This document shows, piece after piece, positions 1 through 11,567 of a stretch of 64,000 nucleotides of DNA. Both the position numbers and the translations under genes were made by a program. The notes under the pieces were generated by a model. The model saw only the letters and a program-made list of their open reading frames with translations. It was not told the origin of the DNA and ran no database searches. This DNA comes from Stenurella melanura (Eukaryota > Arthropoda > Insecta > Coleoptera > Cerambycidae): contig OY757309.1 of the NCBI GenBank assembly GCA_963583905.1, positions 224,232,904 to 224,296,903 on the forward strand, read 5' to 3'. The stretch's first letter is position 1. Each line of letters begins with the position of its first letter.

Positions 1-424
1 AGAAATATTTATAGTGGAGGGCTCATATTAGGTTTTTTGTTATTTTGTATTGTTAAAATAAATGTTACATTATAAGAACAACAATAATATTCAGAAATTG
101 GAACTTAATTAGAACTCGTTATGTACCTAGAAAACTAATTTGGTCTCTATATCTGTTGTGACCTATTATCGATCAATTCTCCCAAAGCCTAGCTTCGCTG
201 ATAAAAGTAATTTTTAATTATTTAATTCTGAGAGAAATCAATTTTAATTATAGCTTTTTGACAAGGGAAGATTCTATTTTAAGAAATGGTATCATTTTTT
301 TATTAATTCTAAAAATCTGAATTCCATAATGATGCGCCTAGTGGTTCAATTACTATAAATAATTATTTAATACCGTGTTCGCGGACCATTTTCCCTTGCC
401 GGAGTGTATTCGATTATTAATTGT
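1..424. other. AT-rich stretch, nothing recognised
   Basis: No open frame, repeat match within the window or RNA signature could be supported here. It ends where a Penelope-like flank begins. Confidence 0.5.
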
Positions 425-857
425 ATAGTTTATCCAGTTATTGTCTAAATGTTATTTGTGGCATTATCTTAATTTGTTTCTCTCCTTCAATTCTTTGGAA
501 CTTCCTGCCAGATGTATTTTTTCTTTTTTAGCGGTGCTCGTGGAATCTACAAAATATCACAATTAACCATATGTTACTTATAAATAACCTCTACGCCTGT
601 GACTTCTACGTCAAGGGATCCGTTAGAGGTTGCTTTTTTTTTAAATAAATGACGCAAATAAGTATAAAAACTTGAAATTAAATATTTCGCCGACGTTTCG
701 GAAATCTAATCTGTTTCCTTTTTCAAGGCTTTTTTGAAAAATCTTTTTTGCTGTGTATGATAAAAACACAGCTCTAAGAATGTTTGTTATGTTCAATATC
801 CATAGATACTTATTATTCACATAGAACTGTTGATATAGTTAACAGTATTTTTAGTTT
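425..857 (-). repeat. Penelope-like element terminal (pLTR-like) region
   Basis: This stretch is closely similar to the two flanks of the Penelope-like element at 16113-17524, including the segment with GACGTTTCGG and the segment around CTCTACGCCTGTGAC. It lies directly downstream, on the minus strand, of a PLE endonuclease tail, as expected for a PLE terminal repeat. The minus-strand text around 690-760 has a paired GGAAA/TTTCC followed by GAAACGTC, which resembles the 3' half of the hammerhead ribozymes known in PLE terminal repeats, but the CUGANGA half is not intact. Confidence 0.7.
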
Positions 858-1112
858 TCATACAATGTTAAGTTTGTGAAGTTCTTCTTTTAACATTGGC
901 AACCAAGTTGTACAGACATCTACGGAACAATTCGACACGCATCTATCCTCATTCGATAATATTATCGCGGATTCTTTAATTTTTCTTTTTTTGCTATCTG
1001 CCTCTTTTGTTAAAATTTTTGCCGAGTCCCAGTTTATTCTATGTCTGTTCTCCCAAGCATGTTCGCAGATATTGGACGTCTGAATTTCATTTGGTTTCCA
1101 CACTTCGCACAA
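858..1112 (-). pseudogene. Penelope-like element, C-terminal GIY-YIG endonuclease fragment
   Basis: The minus-strand frame carries ICEHAWENRHRINWDSAKIL, the conserved tail of Penelope-like GIY-YIG endonucleases (family pattern: HAW..GHRIDWD.AKVI), followed by KKRKIKESAIIL and a C-terminus ending LHKLNIV. The same tail, with only scattered differences, occurs on the plus strand at 16557-17065. Only the last 80 or so residues are present. The reverse transcriptase and the catalytic GIY-YIG half are missing, and the first dozen residues of the open frame do not fit the family, so the fragment probably starts near 1097. It is a truncated, inactive insertion. Identification rests on family knowledge plus the second copy in this window. 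Confidence 0.8.
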
Positions 1113-1254
1113 AAAGACTTTTCTTTAACATTGTTAAAAGCCCTTTCTTCAACAATGTTAAAAAGGGGCTTTTTTGGCCCATTCAGAGTAAAGTGTGGAA
1201 GCCATATTTAGTGATTAATAAAAAAAAGATGGCTTCCATTCTTTACCGCGGATG

Positions 1255-1735
1255 ACCCAAAAAAGTTCGTTTTTTAATATTGTTCTTTCCACCATAGTTG
1301 AATTGTTTCTTAGGATGATCACCCTGTATGTTTTTCATTGAAAGTATAATAGGTGACTTCTTTGCCAATTGTATTAACTATGTGTCAATATAAAATAAAT
1401 ATATTATTGCCATTGTCGCACTATTTCATTCATTTCCTTTAGACGGTATATTTTTTGGTGAAATTCTACCCATTGCAGGCAGTAGCGTCAACTATATACC
1501 ATGCCTGAGTGGTCTCCGTCAAATAGTTTTTTGGAAATAGGCGTCCACAGACCGAAGGACAGACAGACAGGCCGGCAGACAGAAATACATACCGATGGAA
1601 TTGAAAAACCTTAATTTTCATGATCTACATGGTCTGAAATGTGAGAGTCCGAAGAAATGTTGAAGTATGATTTTTTCTCAAATAGAATACTTCTCTTTGG
1701 TAAGCAAGGGAAGTAAAAATTGACTAAGAAAGATT
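1255..1735 (+). repeat. Dispersed repeat, second copy at 34835-35530
   Basis: The block from about 1270 to 1735 is similar throughout to 34845-35530, sharing GTTGAATT.TTTCTTAG, the CAGACAGACAG tract, ATCTACATGGTCTGAAA and a final GGGAAGTAAAAAT. A CACCCTGTA mariner-type end lies at about 1320. No coding capacity is seen. The second copy carries an extra insertion (about 35004-35235), so this copy approximates the empty site. Confidence 0.75.
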
Positions 1736-2747
1736 TTGTTTGTAAATTCTCATTATTAATCGAGGAAGCAGTATCGTACTTGTAGCTGAATATCTTTAAT
1801 TTCATTTTATTTTATTTTTTTTTAATTAGTCAAATTACGGCTAGCAAATGGTGTGAAATTCACAAAAAAATATACGCCAACAAGTCGCTTAAATAATGCA
1901 TATTAAACAGGAAAATCTGCTTTTTCATATCTTAAACAAAATGTTGTTTTTTATATTTAATTGTCTCATCTGTAGTATCAAATTGACAGCTTGATTGGCA
2001 GCCGGCATTATAATATATAATAATAATGTTGATAAACGCAAAAGTGTGGAGCACCCGATGAGTAAAATTCTTTGCTTTTCTGAGTATTTTGAGCTCCCCT
2101 CGTTTTTACATTTACAGCGTAAATATTATTATTATTAATATTATTTTCTTCTTTTTAGTGCATTTTTTTACAATTTCAGTTGGTTTTTAAAAGAGTGTTA
2201 TTAAATTTTTTTAATTTATTCTTTTATTTTTGTCATTCTAGTTTCATCCAGATTAGACTGGTGTGTATGTTCGATAAAATTCCCTATCCACAGATGACAA
2301 AATCTATTCGTCATCTTGAATTTCCACTAAATATTCATGGTCTGCGATCTCAAGAATCCCCAGATACAAATTTTCATATGAATCAGACCATAAAAGACGA
2401 ATTATAAAACTTATCCGCCATGTTGACGTCATATTTTGCATTATTAAATTTGACGGTGGTGGTAGTGTTGGTAGTGTCATCAAGCTATGTCTAGTATAAA
2501 ATGAACAAAAATTTGAACCAAGTTCTTTTATATTCGAGTATCTGACGACCAGGATTTAAATTATCTTAAAATTGGCAGTTAGGTATTTCCGGAGTAGCTG
2601 ATGTAGAATCTGATGTCATAAGTTAAAAAATTAAGATGACTACCAATATAGCTGCTATTTATTTATTTATTGCATACACTGTTCAACAGGCAAGATATCC
2701 AATTACAGAACAGAAATAAAGCATTACTTAAGTAAAATAATGGATAC
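1736..2747. other. No recognisable feature
   Basis: AT-rich sequence with only short shadow frames. I see no gene, TIR or repeat partner in the window. Confidence 0.4.
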
Positions 2748-2980
2748 GCAACAAAAAAAAATTGTTAAAATAGTTAATTATATAAGATGTAAGCATTTTT
2801 AGAAAAAATAATTGGTGTATATCAAATATTAATTTAGTTATCAAGCGTTATTATTGCAAGTTTGCAAGGATATTATCTATTACGCTTGATAACTAAATTA
2901 ATATTTGATATATACCAATTATTTTTTCTGAAAATGCTTACATTTTATATAATTAACTATTTTTACAAAAAAACAAAATT
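2748..2980. repeat. Foldback/MITE-like palindrome, about 230 bp
   Basis: Two near-identical inverted arms of about 100 bp (2750-2852 and 2880-2978) are separated by about 28 bp. Both arms contain TTAGTTATCAAGCGT or its complement next to the spacer and a TAGTTAATTATATAA segment near their outer ends. The arms are flanked by A-rich runs. There is no coding capacity. It is a non-autonomous hairpin element of undetermined family. Confidence 0.8.
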
Positions 2981-3888
2981 AAATACATTGATAAATAAAC
3001 GAATAAACATGACGTCACATTTTTGAGAATAACTGCAAAATCTTAAAATATAAAATTATGAAAAAATTTCCTCGTACAAAAAAATACCGTGCTTTATCGG
3101 CGTCCAAAAGATTATTTACATAGTAGGCATATTTTCCAAGATATAATGGATTTAAAACTGGTATGGTCAACATTTCCTTAAAAAGTAGGGCATTTTTCAG
3201 TGTAACTTAGCAGAACTTCAAAAGTGTTCAATGTACATTATTCAAATTTCAGTGATTGATTTAGAATAAACTCGTAATGACCACATAATTTTTTCAATTT
3301 TTTTCTGCTCCTCCGTTTCTGATATTCGCGGTTAGAGTGAGGGGTCAATACATTTGAATCGTATATGTCGGATTGGCGAGGGGCAAGGGGCGTTTCAGGG
3401 CGGATCTATTAGATTTAGGCCACACATTGGTAAACACAATAAAATAACTTAAATAATAGTCGCATAATTAACAAAATAACATGAGGTATGATTTATCAAA
3501 ACAGGTAAGTGTCTTAGGATTGAAAATACAAACAATACCACCAAAATACTGGAGCTAGCAGTCCACCACTGCCAGTCCCGCGGTTTCAACTATTCTCTAC
3601 CGAGTTTATCTTAAGACTAGGTACTTATCTGCGGGATCATCAGGCATGTTGTTCCGCTCGCCGGGAAGAGGGCTGGCTCCCAGCGGCTCCAGACGTCGTC
3701 ATGGTTCACACGACCACATCTTCGATATGTTTACTCTTTACATTCCTTAATCGGTACTTGTTGACAGCGCTCTTTTGACTCCACTGAATTATGAGTTAGC
3801 AGGCGTCCACAAGACTGTCGAAAAGCGTCTACGAAAGCATCGGAAGGCGTCCGCACCAGGAACGTGAAGGGGACGTCTCCGACATATA
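2981..3888. other. No recognisable gene
   Basis: A moderately GC-richer patch at about 3540-3880 has several GGCGTCC/GACGTC motifs, but no frame or family match was recognised. It abuts the downstream end of the minus-strand RT remnant. Confidence 0.4.
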
Positions 3889-4862
3889 TTAGGTATTTAA
3901 TTTAGCGCATTCTGATTTATCATTAAGGCTGTAATTAAAAATATTGAAGTCGCTACAAAATTTGTTAGAAGTACTGCAGATGGTAAATAAACGTGAATTA
4001 TTTAGTACAGTGGTACGCGGAGTAGGTAAATAAGAAACTTGAGGATTACGAGAGGTTAATCTGGGAACGTGAAACTTGCTAATTAATTATTTCGGGTGCG
4101 TCAAAATCATTGCGTAATAATTTAAACAAAAATACTTGAGAAAAGTACATACGCCTATGTTCAAGAGTGGTCTTAGAGTACCTTCCAAGCAAGTTACTTG
4201 GAAAACCAATCACTGGATAGGTACCGTCGAGTTTGAACCACATTAATTTAAGAAATCTACGTTGAAGTGCCTCCAAGTTATTCTTGTGAACATCATAACT
4301 GAAACACCAAATTAGTGATGCATACTCAAGTTTCGATCTGATGAAGGATTGATAAAGAATTTTTAGAGTATCAGTATTGGTGAACTAGCGACTAGTACGA
4401 ATGAAGAATCCAAGGACTTTGGAGGCATCAGAGACAATTTTCGATATGATTAGTGAAGGATAATTTAGTATCAAAAATGTTATAGGTCTTTGAAGTATGA
4501 CATTATCTAACCTGTAATCAAAAATAATAGGTGATGTTTTTAATATTTTATTTACTATGCATCAGGTGCTTATCTCGTCAAGGCAAGTTTGAAGTTAAAA
4601 ACAGTCATCGATCTCATCAATTCCTGTGAAAATTTTTAGATCGTCGGCACATAAAAGGTGAGGCAAATCAATTTCATCCACTATGTCGTTAATAAATATG
4701 TTTAAAAAACAATGGCGTCATAATAGATCCTTGGGGAACTCCAGATGTGGCAGCAAATTCGATCGATTTGAACCTATTTAGTGCAACGTACTAACTCCGT
4801 TTCATTAAATAAGATTTAAACAACTTGAGCAAAGAATATGAGAGGCCTATTTTTTCTAATTA
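3889..4862 (-). pseudogene. Non-LTR retrotransposon reverse transcriptase remnant (Jockey/CR1-like)
   Basis: Reading the minus strand from 4862 downwards gives, in shifting frames, a helix ending in SYL (LLKLFKSYLMKRS), then SGVPQGSIMTPLFF, then FINDIVDEIDLPHLLCADD (the active-site FADD/YADD block, with Cys for the aromatic residue) and LKIFTGIDEID. These are RT motifs in the correct order. The thumb region follows as an open 65-residue stretch, ALQRRFLKLMWFKLDG, and the tail reads VPR.TSRNPQ...DFNIFNYSLND before a stop at 3889. The N-terminal RT, the endonuclease and ORF1 are absent. Several frameshifts and stops make it inactive. Assignment to Jockey or CR1 is by general motif resemblance only. 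Confidence 0.85.
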
Positions 4863-7156
4863 ATAATAATAATAATAATTAATAAGTTGCGAATTTGCAG
4901 GAAGTTTGATATATGAAGTTATTATTTTATTTAGTAGAAACTACAGAGGCCACCAATAAAAGTGAGAAGTTTTCTTTATAGAGCGGCCACCAGAGATTAT
5001 GAAATAGAGTTTCATCGTCGTTCGTTTAATTTAAGCTTATTAGGCTGGTGGGGTGTAGAAATAACAAATAACCAAATCGAATATATTTTGAAACGACCGC
5101 AACATCGATATTATGTAACAAGATTTAATTACCAAACGACGGCGAAATTAATTTCATAATTTTTGGTGACCGTTTATTAAGGCCGTTTCATTTTTTCCAA
5201 AATTTTCTTAGTATATTTTAATGAAAAATGACTAGACAAATCACTCTGGAAGCATACCAAACAGTATAATACATTAGAATAAAGAAATACAGAAGAATAA
5301 CGTAATAAAAATATATTAAAAGATTCTTGTTTATGAATTTGGTAAGTCGTGAGTCATTTGAATTTTTACATTAAGAGACACATAGTGAGTCTCTTAATAA
5401 GTAAATATAAAAACCAAAGTAATTCTAACTTTCCATAAATTAACATACTATGCATTTCTTCTCATTCCTCATATGAGAACTTATTCCAAGAGTGTAGATA
5501 CAGATTAAGTATTAATATATACAGCTTCTTACATAGTATTACGTAAACGAATAATAATAAACTTGACATTGCGTGAAATAAAGACAAATTGTTCAAGAAA
5601 TAGAAGATATTAAGTAAAAAGCGGAAAGTCAAAAATCAAACAGTTAAATCCGATTTAAAGTCATTGATTCTATACGTTACGCCGTTTTATGCTGTGCCTT
5701 TCCCTGCTAAGTCTTACCCCTGCTCTCCAGTGTGTAATTCAATAAAAGATTCAAAGTTAGAACATTTAAATTGAAGCGACTCGATCACATGCTTAGTTTA
5801 AAACCACATCCACGGCTCTTTTGATCTCCTTCTAAAGTTCGCTCACTAATTTCGCAGTTTCAGCCACTTCATAATTTCAATTCTGCACATTTCATTCATT
5901 TCAATTGAACTTAAATTGGAGAATTCAATACAAAATGCTAATTTTCGAGTACGCGCCACATTGAATGCTAGTTACTGAGAAAGGTAATTGATTTAAAATC
6001 TTATGTAGAAGATATAACTATATAATTTACCCCCTACATATAGAGGACCACGATATCGAAGGTGGTCAGTGAGCCCAGTGTCGCGCGTCTGATGGACACA
6101 AGGATTTTTATATTAATTAGGCCGGAGCCGTGTCGTCGCTATGATATCTATCAACTCTACTCACAAGGGGGATACAAATTACCCTTCAGACTCCCCAAGA
6201 CGAAAATAGACCAAATTATACTTACTGTGATTACTACAGTCTGCACTTCTACTGAGTATATCTTATAATTAGCACTTTCTCAGAAACACTTCTTAATAAT
6301 TAAGATCGTCGATGGATTCTATGAGTACTCGGATAGTTACACAAACGTGATGGGATCAAAGGTGACCCGTAGTAAGTAGTTGTCCGACTCACGCCACAGA
6401 ATCGCACGTCGGTCGTCAATCTTATAATTAGTGGATCAACAAAAAATCGAATTAAAAATATATTTTCATTTATTGAAATAATTGATAAAATATAAAAAAC
6501 ATAAATACTCAATATCTAACTAATGTATATAAGGCAAACATCAGAGAGCACTACCACTTGACAAGCCGGCATGCGGCAAGCCTTTACATCCTGAAGGATC
6601 GTCTCTCATCCAGCGTCGAGAGAACTATAGCATTCGACTGTACAAAAAGATTCAGACTCCCAGTTAATTATGATTGTAAGATGTATGTCGAACTTTTTGA
6701 AAAAATAATCTTTGTCAGGATGCGTAAAGTAGCTATTTATATGAGACCAATGGTTTTCCTGCCTGCATAAACGTACTGATTGGACCCAAATATACCTTTT
6801 TTACGTCGACTACTATGGCGATTCCGCCTGGGCCTGGATTAAGGATATTTTGGTTCCGTCGGAATCGAATCTCCGACTTTGAATTTTTTTACTATTTTTG
6901 ACGGACGTTCTTGTGATTCGGACATGGAGTATTCTCCACCACTTTCAGAATAATTAAATGGGAATTTTGGTTTTTATTGGAAAAACCGTCCCATCGATTT
7001 TTGCTTAAATTTTGACATTTGAAATATCTACTCGCTACACCCTGACTGAGAATTCCGCCCCGTGCAATCCTCTTCGTGGTACTTTCGAAAAACCAAAAAA
7101 TAAACTCGTGGTACTTTAGAAGGGGAAGGGCCCGAATGCGGTTCCTAGACAATATA
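4863..7156. other. 2.3 kb without a recognised gene
   Basis: A short TAA-type run sits at 4860-4880. The small frames at 4962, 6062, 6300 and 6558 show no domain. I see no TIRs or tandem arrays. The segment immediately left of 7157 ends in TATA, providing the TA target of the mariner element. Confidence 0.4.
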
Positions 7157-7264
7157 CAGGGTGTTGCATCATGAGAGGGACATAGCTTAATAGGAGGTAG
7201 AGAACATCAGTGGTAACCGGAACCTCCCATAGAAATGTCTCATTGGGCCTTCACTACGAAATTA

Positions 7265-9689
7265 CAGGGTGTTAAATAATTTTTGGCCAAACCTGTTTTT
7301 TGTCATAACTTTGACAGGAAATGAAATAACGAATTCATATTTGGTACGGCTAATGTACAAACGAGCCCCAAGAGGTACATGTATAAAAAAAAATATATCC
7401 AGGTCCGGACTCACTATAATTTATGTTTCTTCTTTGCATCAATAAAACATCACCCTGTATATATTTTTTTGAAATTTCGATACGATATTCGAAAAGAGCA
7501 AGAAAAAACAAACAAAATGGCCTATTTCATTTTTTTGTTACACCTTCGTGGTTATTTAAATACGTTGTTAAATGTGCAAGAAAATGGATTACAGAACCCT
7601 ATTAAATGAGAGGCACGTGAAATAAATAGTTTTATAACTAAAATTTGCAAAAATTCTATTGAGCCTAGGTGGTCTGGGTGAATCCTAATTCCGGCACGTT
7701 TTAAAGGTCCATTTTGGTAAAAAACTGTGGTCCTAATAAGTAATCGGGTATGAAATAACAAAATTTTTAATCAATCACAGTAGGCTTGTTCAAAGTGACA
7801 TATAATAAAAAGAAATCTCCTAAACAGTTGAATAATTGTTTGTTAGTAATTTAATGTGTCAATAATCCGCATTTAGTTAGTGAAAACTTGTGAAAATATT
7901 TTAACTATGCCAGTAAAATTTACAAACGGGGAATATGCTGACATAATATTCATCTATGGTTTCTGTAATGGAAATGGTAGGTCGGCGGAAAGAGAATATC
8001 GGCTGCGTTTTCCTGGTCGTCGATGCCCTAATCATAAAACCTTTAGTACGGTGTTCCAGTATGCAAGACAACACGGAAAGTTTCCTACTTCTGCAGTTGT
8101 GGAGCGTGTTTTACAACAAGGTGTGCAGGAACAAAACAATATTATAAACGTAGTTCAGGAAAACCCAAATATGAGCACTAGACGAATCAGTTTGGCAACT
8201 GGTATTCCTCATTGGCGAGTATGGAGAACCCTAAAAAGAGAACGTTACCATCCATATCATATCCAGCAGGTACAGCGTCTTCAACAAGGCGACGATATCC
8301 CCCGCCTGGCATTTTGTCGTTGGTTGTCTAATCATCGCCCAGTCATTTACAGAACCTTATTTACGGATGAGGCACAATTTACAAGGGATGGAGTAAACAA
8401 TTCACGAAATAATCATAAATGGGCACAGGAAAACCCACATGCGGTACGCCAACGCCGTTCGCAACACAGGTTTTCTGTAAATGTTTGGGTCGGACTTGTG
8501 AATAGACATTTGATAGGGCCACATTTTTTTGAAGAAAGATTGAATGGTGAAATTTACTTTGATTTTCTTCAAAACATTTTACCGAATATGTTAGAAAATA
8601 TCGGTATAAGAGGCATGTTGTTTCAGCATGATGGGGCCCCACCACATTTTAACCTTCAAGTAAGAGAACACTTAAACAATGTGTATCCTAATAGATGGAT
8701 TGGACGCGGGGGTCCACATGAATGGCCACCAAGATCTCCTGATTGTAACCCTTGTGATTACTTTTGATGGGGCCACTTAAAAAACGAGGTTTATAGCATT
8801 GAAATTGAAAGTAGACAACATTTAATCCAGCGCATCGTTACAACCTGCGACGAAATACGGAATAATCCAGAAATGATACGTCGAGCAATTGGTGACCTTT
8901 CTAAACGCGCAAGAAAATGCACAGAATTTGGGGGAGGACATTTTGAAAATTTACTTTAGTGTCAATTACGTTTTATTTTTAAACACATTTAGTTATTGTT
9001 TTGTTATTTATTGTTAATTGAATGGAAAATATTTTATTTATTTAGATTTTAGTTTGTTCTCTTCCAATTTTTATTAAGTATAAAATGTTGATGATTTTCT
9101 TGATCAAAGTAACTGGTTGCTTAGGCCTAAATGGTTTAAATTATCTGTCACTTTTATTCTTTGAACAAGCCTACTGTGATTGATTAAAAATTTTGTTATT
9201 TCATACCCGATTACTTATTAGGACCACAGTATTTTACCAAAATGGACCTTTAAAACGTGCCGGAATTAGGATTCACCCAGACCACCTAGGCTCAATAGAA
9301 TTTTTGCAAATTTTAGTTATAAAACTATTTATTTCACGTGCCTCTCATTTAATAGGGTTCTGTAATCCATTTTCTTGCACATTTAACAACGTATTTAAAT
9401 AACCACGAAGGTATAACAAAAAAATGAAATATGCCATTTTGTTTGTTTTTTCTTGCTCTTTTCGAATATCGTATCGAAATTTCAAAAAAATATATACAGG
9501 GTGATGTTTTATTGATGCAAAGAAGAAACATAAATTATAGTGAGTCCGGACCTGGATATATTTTTTTTTATACATGTACCTCTTGGGGCTCGTTTGTACA
9601 TTAGCCGTACCAAATATGAATCCGTTATTTCATTTCCTGTCAAAGTTATGACAAAAAACAGGTTTGGCCAAAAATTATTTAACACCCTG
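7265..9689 (+). mobile_element. Core mariner/DD41D-type element with about 520-bp TIRs
   Basis: The core begins CAGGGTGTTAAATAATTTTT and ends with the complement, each with a TA just outside (7263-7264 and 9690-9691). The TIRs run to about 7790 and 9165. The left TIR also holds an inward CACCCTG at 7451-7457 followed by TA, mirrored in the right TIR, so each arm contains a 193-bp CAGGGTG...CACCCTG module. The only gene inside is the transposase at 7907-8959. The arms differ at only a few positions, such as the CACCTTCG/TACCTTCG change. Confidence 0.85.
7907..8959 (+). pseudogene. Mariner-type (DD41D) transposase with one internal stop
   Basis: The frame starts at ATG 7907; the open frame extends upstream to 7880 but only from a GTG. 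It is 351 codons including an in-frame TGA at 8765-8767 and the final TAG. Residues 1-60 form the insect helix-turn-helix domain known as DUF4817 (FTNGEYADIIFIYGFCNGN). Residues 75-120 are a second helix-turn-helix (STRRISLATGIPHWRVWRTL). The DDE domain follows with D154 in LFTDEAQF, D242 in QHDGAPPHF and D284 in NPCDYF, giving 41 residues between the last two. The C-terminus has the usual GGGHFENLL. The TGA replaces codon 287, where relatives have Leu before WG (CDYFLWG), so a single TTA to TGA change would explain it. It lies after the third catalytic Asp but removes about 64 residues. It is a recently disabled copy, or one read through at low level. Confidence 0.92.
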
Positions 9690-9799
9690 TAATTTCGTAG
9701 TGAAGGCCCAATGAGACATTTCTATGGGAGGTTCCGGTTACCACTGATGTTCTCTACCTCCTATTAAGCTATGTCCCTCTCATGATGCAACACCCTGTA

Positions 9800-10030
9800 G
9801 ATGCCAATTTAAATGGTATAGGAGTAAGAGCATGGAGAAGAAGAGCGTTGCATCCAAAACTTTTTGTCTCGTGATGTCTCATCACCGTCCGTGGTGCGCG
9901 CGTTACCTTAGATTTTAACATGGTACAAATAATACAAGGTATGCCGGTGCGCAGCTTTTGCAGTAACCAATCATATGCTTTGGAACCAACGGGAACCATA
10001 TTGATAATCGGACCAATAGCGTTTCTTGCG
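9800..10030. repeat. Dispersed repeat related to 11405-11567 and 55211-55560
   Basis: The segment includes GTCTCGTGATGTCTCATCAC, GCGCGCGTTACCTTA and GGAACCAACGGGAACCATAT. The first two recur at about 55510-55555. The third recurs in inverted orientation at 11409-11427, along with ACAAGGTATGC/GCATACCTTG. It has no coding capacity. Family not identified. Confidence 0.7.
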
Positions 10031-11404
10031 CATATTTCAAATAATATAGTGTATTCTCCTGTACGAAAAGACCATTTAAAAGCAGATGCTTCATTTTGGA
10101 AATAAGGTTAAAATTTGATAAAATATTATTTGGAAAAATTTCAGAATGAGTTAGAATGATAATGTAAGATTGTGCCTACATACATTTCAACATTGATGTA
10201 GCAAATTTTCATTGTAGTTTTAGTGTTTTTTTTACTACCGGTGTAATTATGGATATGCAAGACATTCTTTGTAAAAAATATGGTATTCTTTGATGCAGTA
10301 TATATGTATATATTTTATTTTATATGATCTAGTTAGGCTATTTAAAGAGTTTATAGGTTAAGTTATCAATACTAAAAAATTTAACATGTATATATAGGTC
10401 TATATAATCAATATTTATCAAAGGGTTCATGAATACAATATCAGTTTTTAGTATGATTTTATGATAAATGTCAATTTTTTGATATAAAGAATATATTTTT
10501 ATACAAGTTATTTGTACAATAACATTAATCTTTTTAGTTACAAATGCTATCGTAATAGTAAATTTTAACCAATATTTACGAAAAATACATGCACCACAGG
10601 TAATATAACTTCTAATTGTATTTCAGCAGACACCTTGCGAGGGAGATAGTATGCCGGACAGTCACACAAGAAATCATACACTCCTTTTATTTTATGATTT
10701 TATTCTGTAACAAAATAAACACACTATACTTAATAAATAAAATAAGTATTATACCGAGACTTTTTACAACATATAGAGTATATTATAGAGTATCTTCACA
10801 AGAGACGTAAGCGTCATTAATCAAATTTTACAGAATAATATCTAAATGCTTCTATAGTTTTAGGTATCCTAGATTTATGTACCATACTGCATACTAACTT
10901 TTCTTTGAAATTAAACGATATGCATGAAGATGTACGTTATATCTTGCCAAATGTTCTATAGGTACTACATGAGGCAGAAGGACACGGATATTCGTTGGAG
11001 AATAGTTTTCAACATTTTTCAGATACCTACTCTGGAGTCGCTTCTAAATCTGACCTCTTAAAATTTCTAACCATTTTCTCGATATTCTTCGTTTTTTGGG
11101 AACCGAAAGAATATTACATTTTTTTCAGTTGAAGTTCCACTCCTATTTTTGCAACTGTTTATACTGCACCCAACCATGTCTTAAGTTTATTATAAATAAT
11201 CGTTTCTTTTTTTAACCTCACAAATATCAGACCACAGAGAAAGCAAACCCAAAAATGATATTACGCAGTTACGCACCCCAACACAGCTACTTTTACCTGA
11301 CTGCAGGGGTACAGTGCTAAGGGATAATATTATAAAAACTAGAAATATGTGTAATATCACAGAATATTAGGATTATCTGTCAATATACTGTGATATATCA
11401 TTCC
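10031..11404. other. No recognisable feature
   Basis: Very AT-rich, with scattered ATATGTATATA tracts near 10300. No frame above 65 codons carries a recognisable domain. Confidence 0.4.
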
Positions 11405-11567
11405 AATATGGTTCCCGTTGGTTCAATGCGCAGAAAAGTCAAATTCTGGTAGCTCGGACGAGCATACCTTGCATATATTTCTACCATGGGTTTTAATAGA
11501 CCGGAGACAAGCGACAAAATGTCACGGAACAAAAAGTCTCTAGTCAGCGCCTAGACTAACTAGTGCA
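11405..11567. repeat. Inverted diverged copy of the 9800-10030 repeat
   Basis: ATATGGTTCCCGTTGGTTC at 11409 is the complement of 9985-10003. TTTTAATAGACCGGAGACAA at 11490-11510 is shared with about 55556-55575. AAAAAGTCTCTAGTCAGCGC at 11539-11559 is the complement of about 55222-55240. The pieces occur in different relative orders in the three copies. Confidence 0.7.

Larger units (their letters stand above)
7157..9797 (+). mobile_element. Composite mariner-type element, outer palindromic MITE with autonomous-type core
   Basis: The ends are CAGGGTGTTGCATCATGAGA and its exact complement, flanked by TA on both sides (7155-7156 and 9798-9799). The outermost 106 bp of the two arms are perfectly complementary by eye. 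At 7265 and 9689 a second pair of CAGGGTG ends appears, again bordered by TA, and the inverted similarity continues to about 7790 and 9165. The simplest reading is a palindromic MITE of about 214 bp whose central TA was the insertion site of the 2425-bp core element. Alternatively the core gained longer TIRs. Near-perfect arms imply a young insertion. Confidence 0.9.

Noticed and set aside
6892..7152. 86-codon minus frame beside the mariner element
   Set aside because: No domain recognised, and it ends at the element's boundary by chance.
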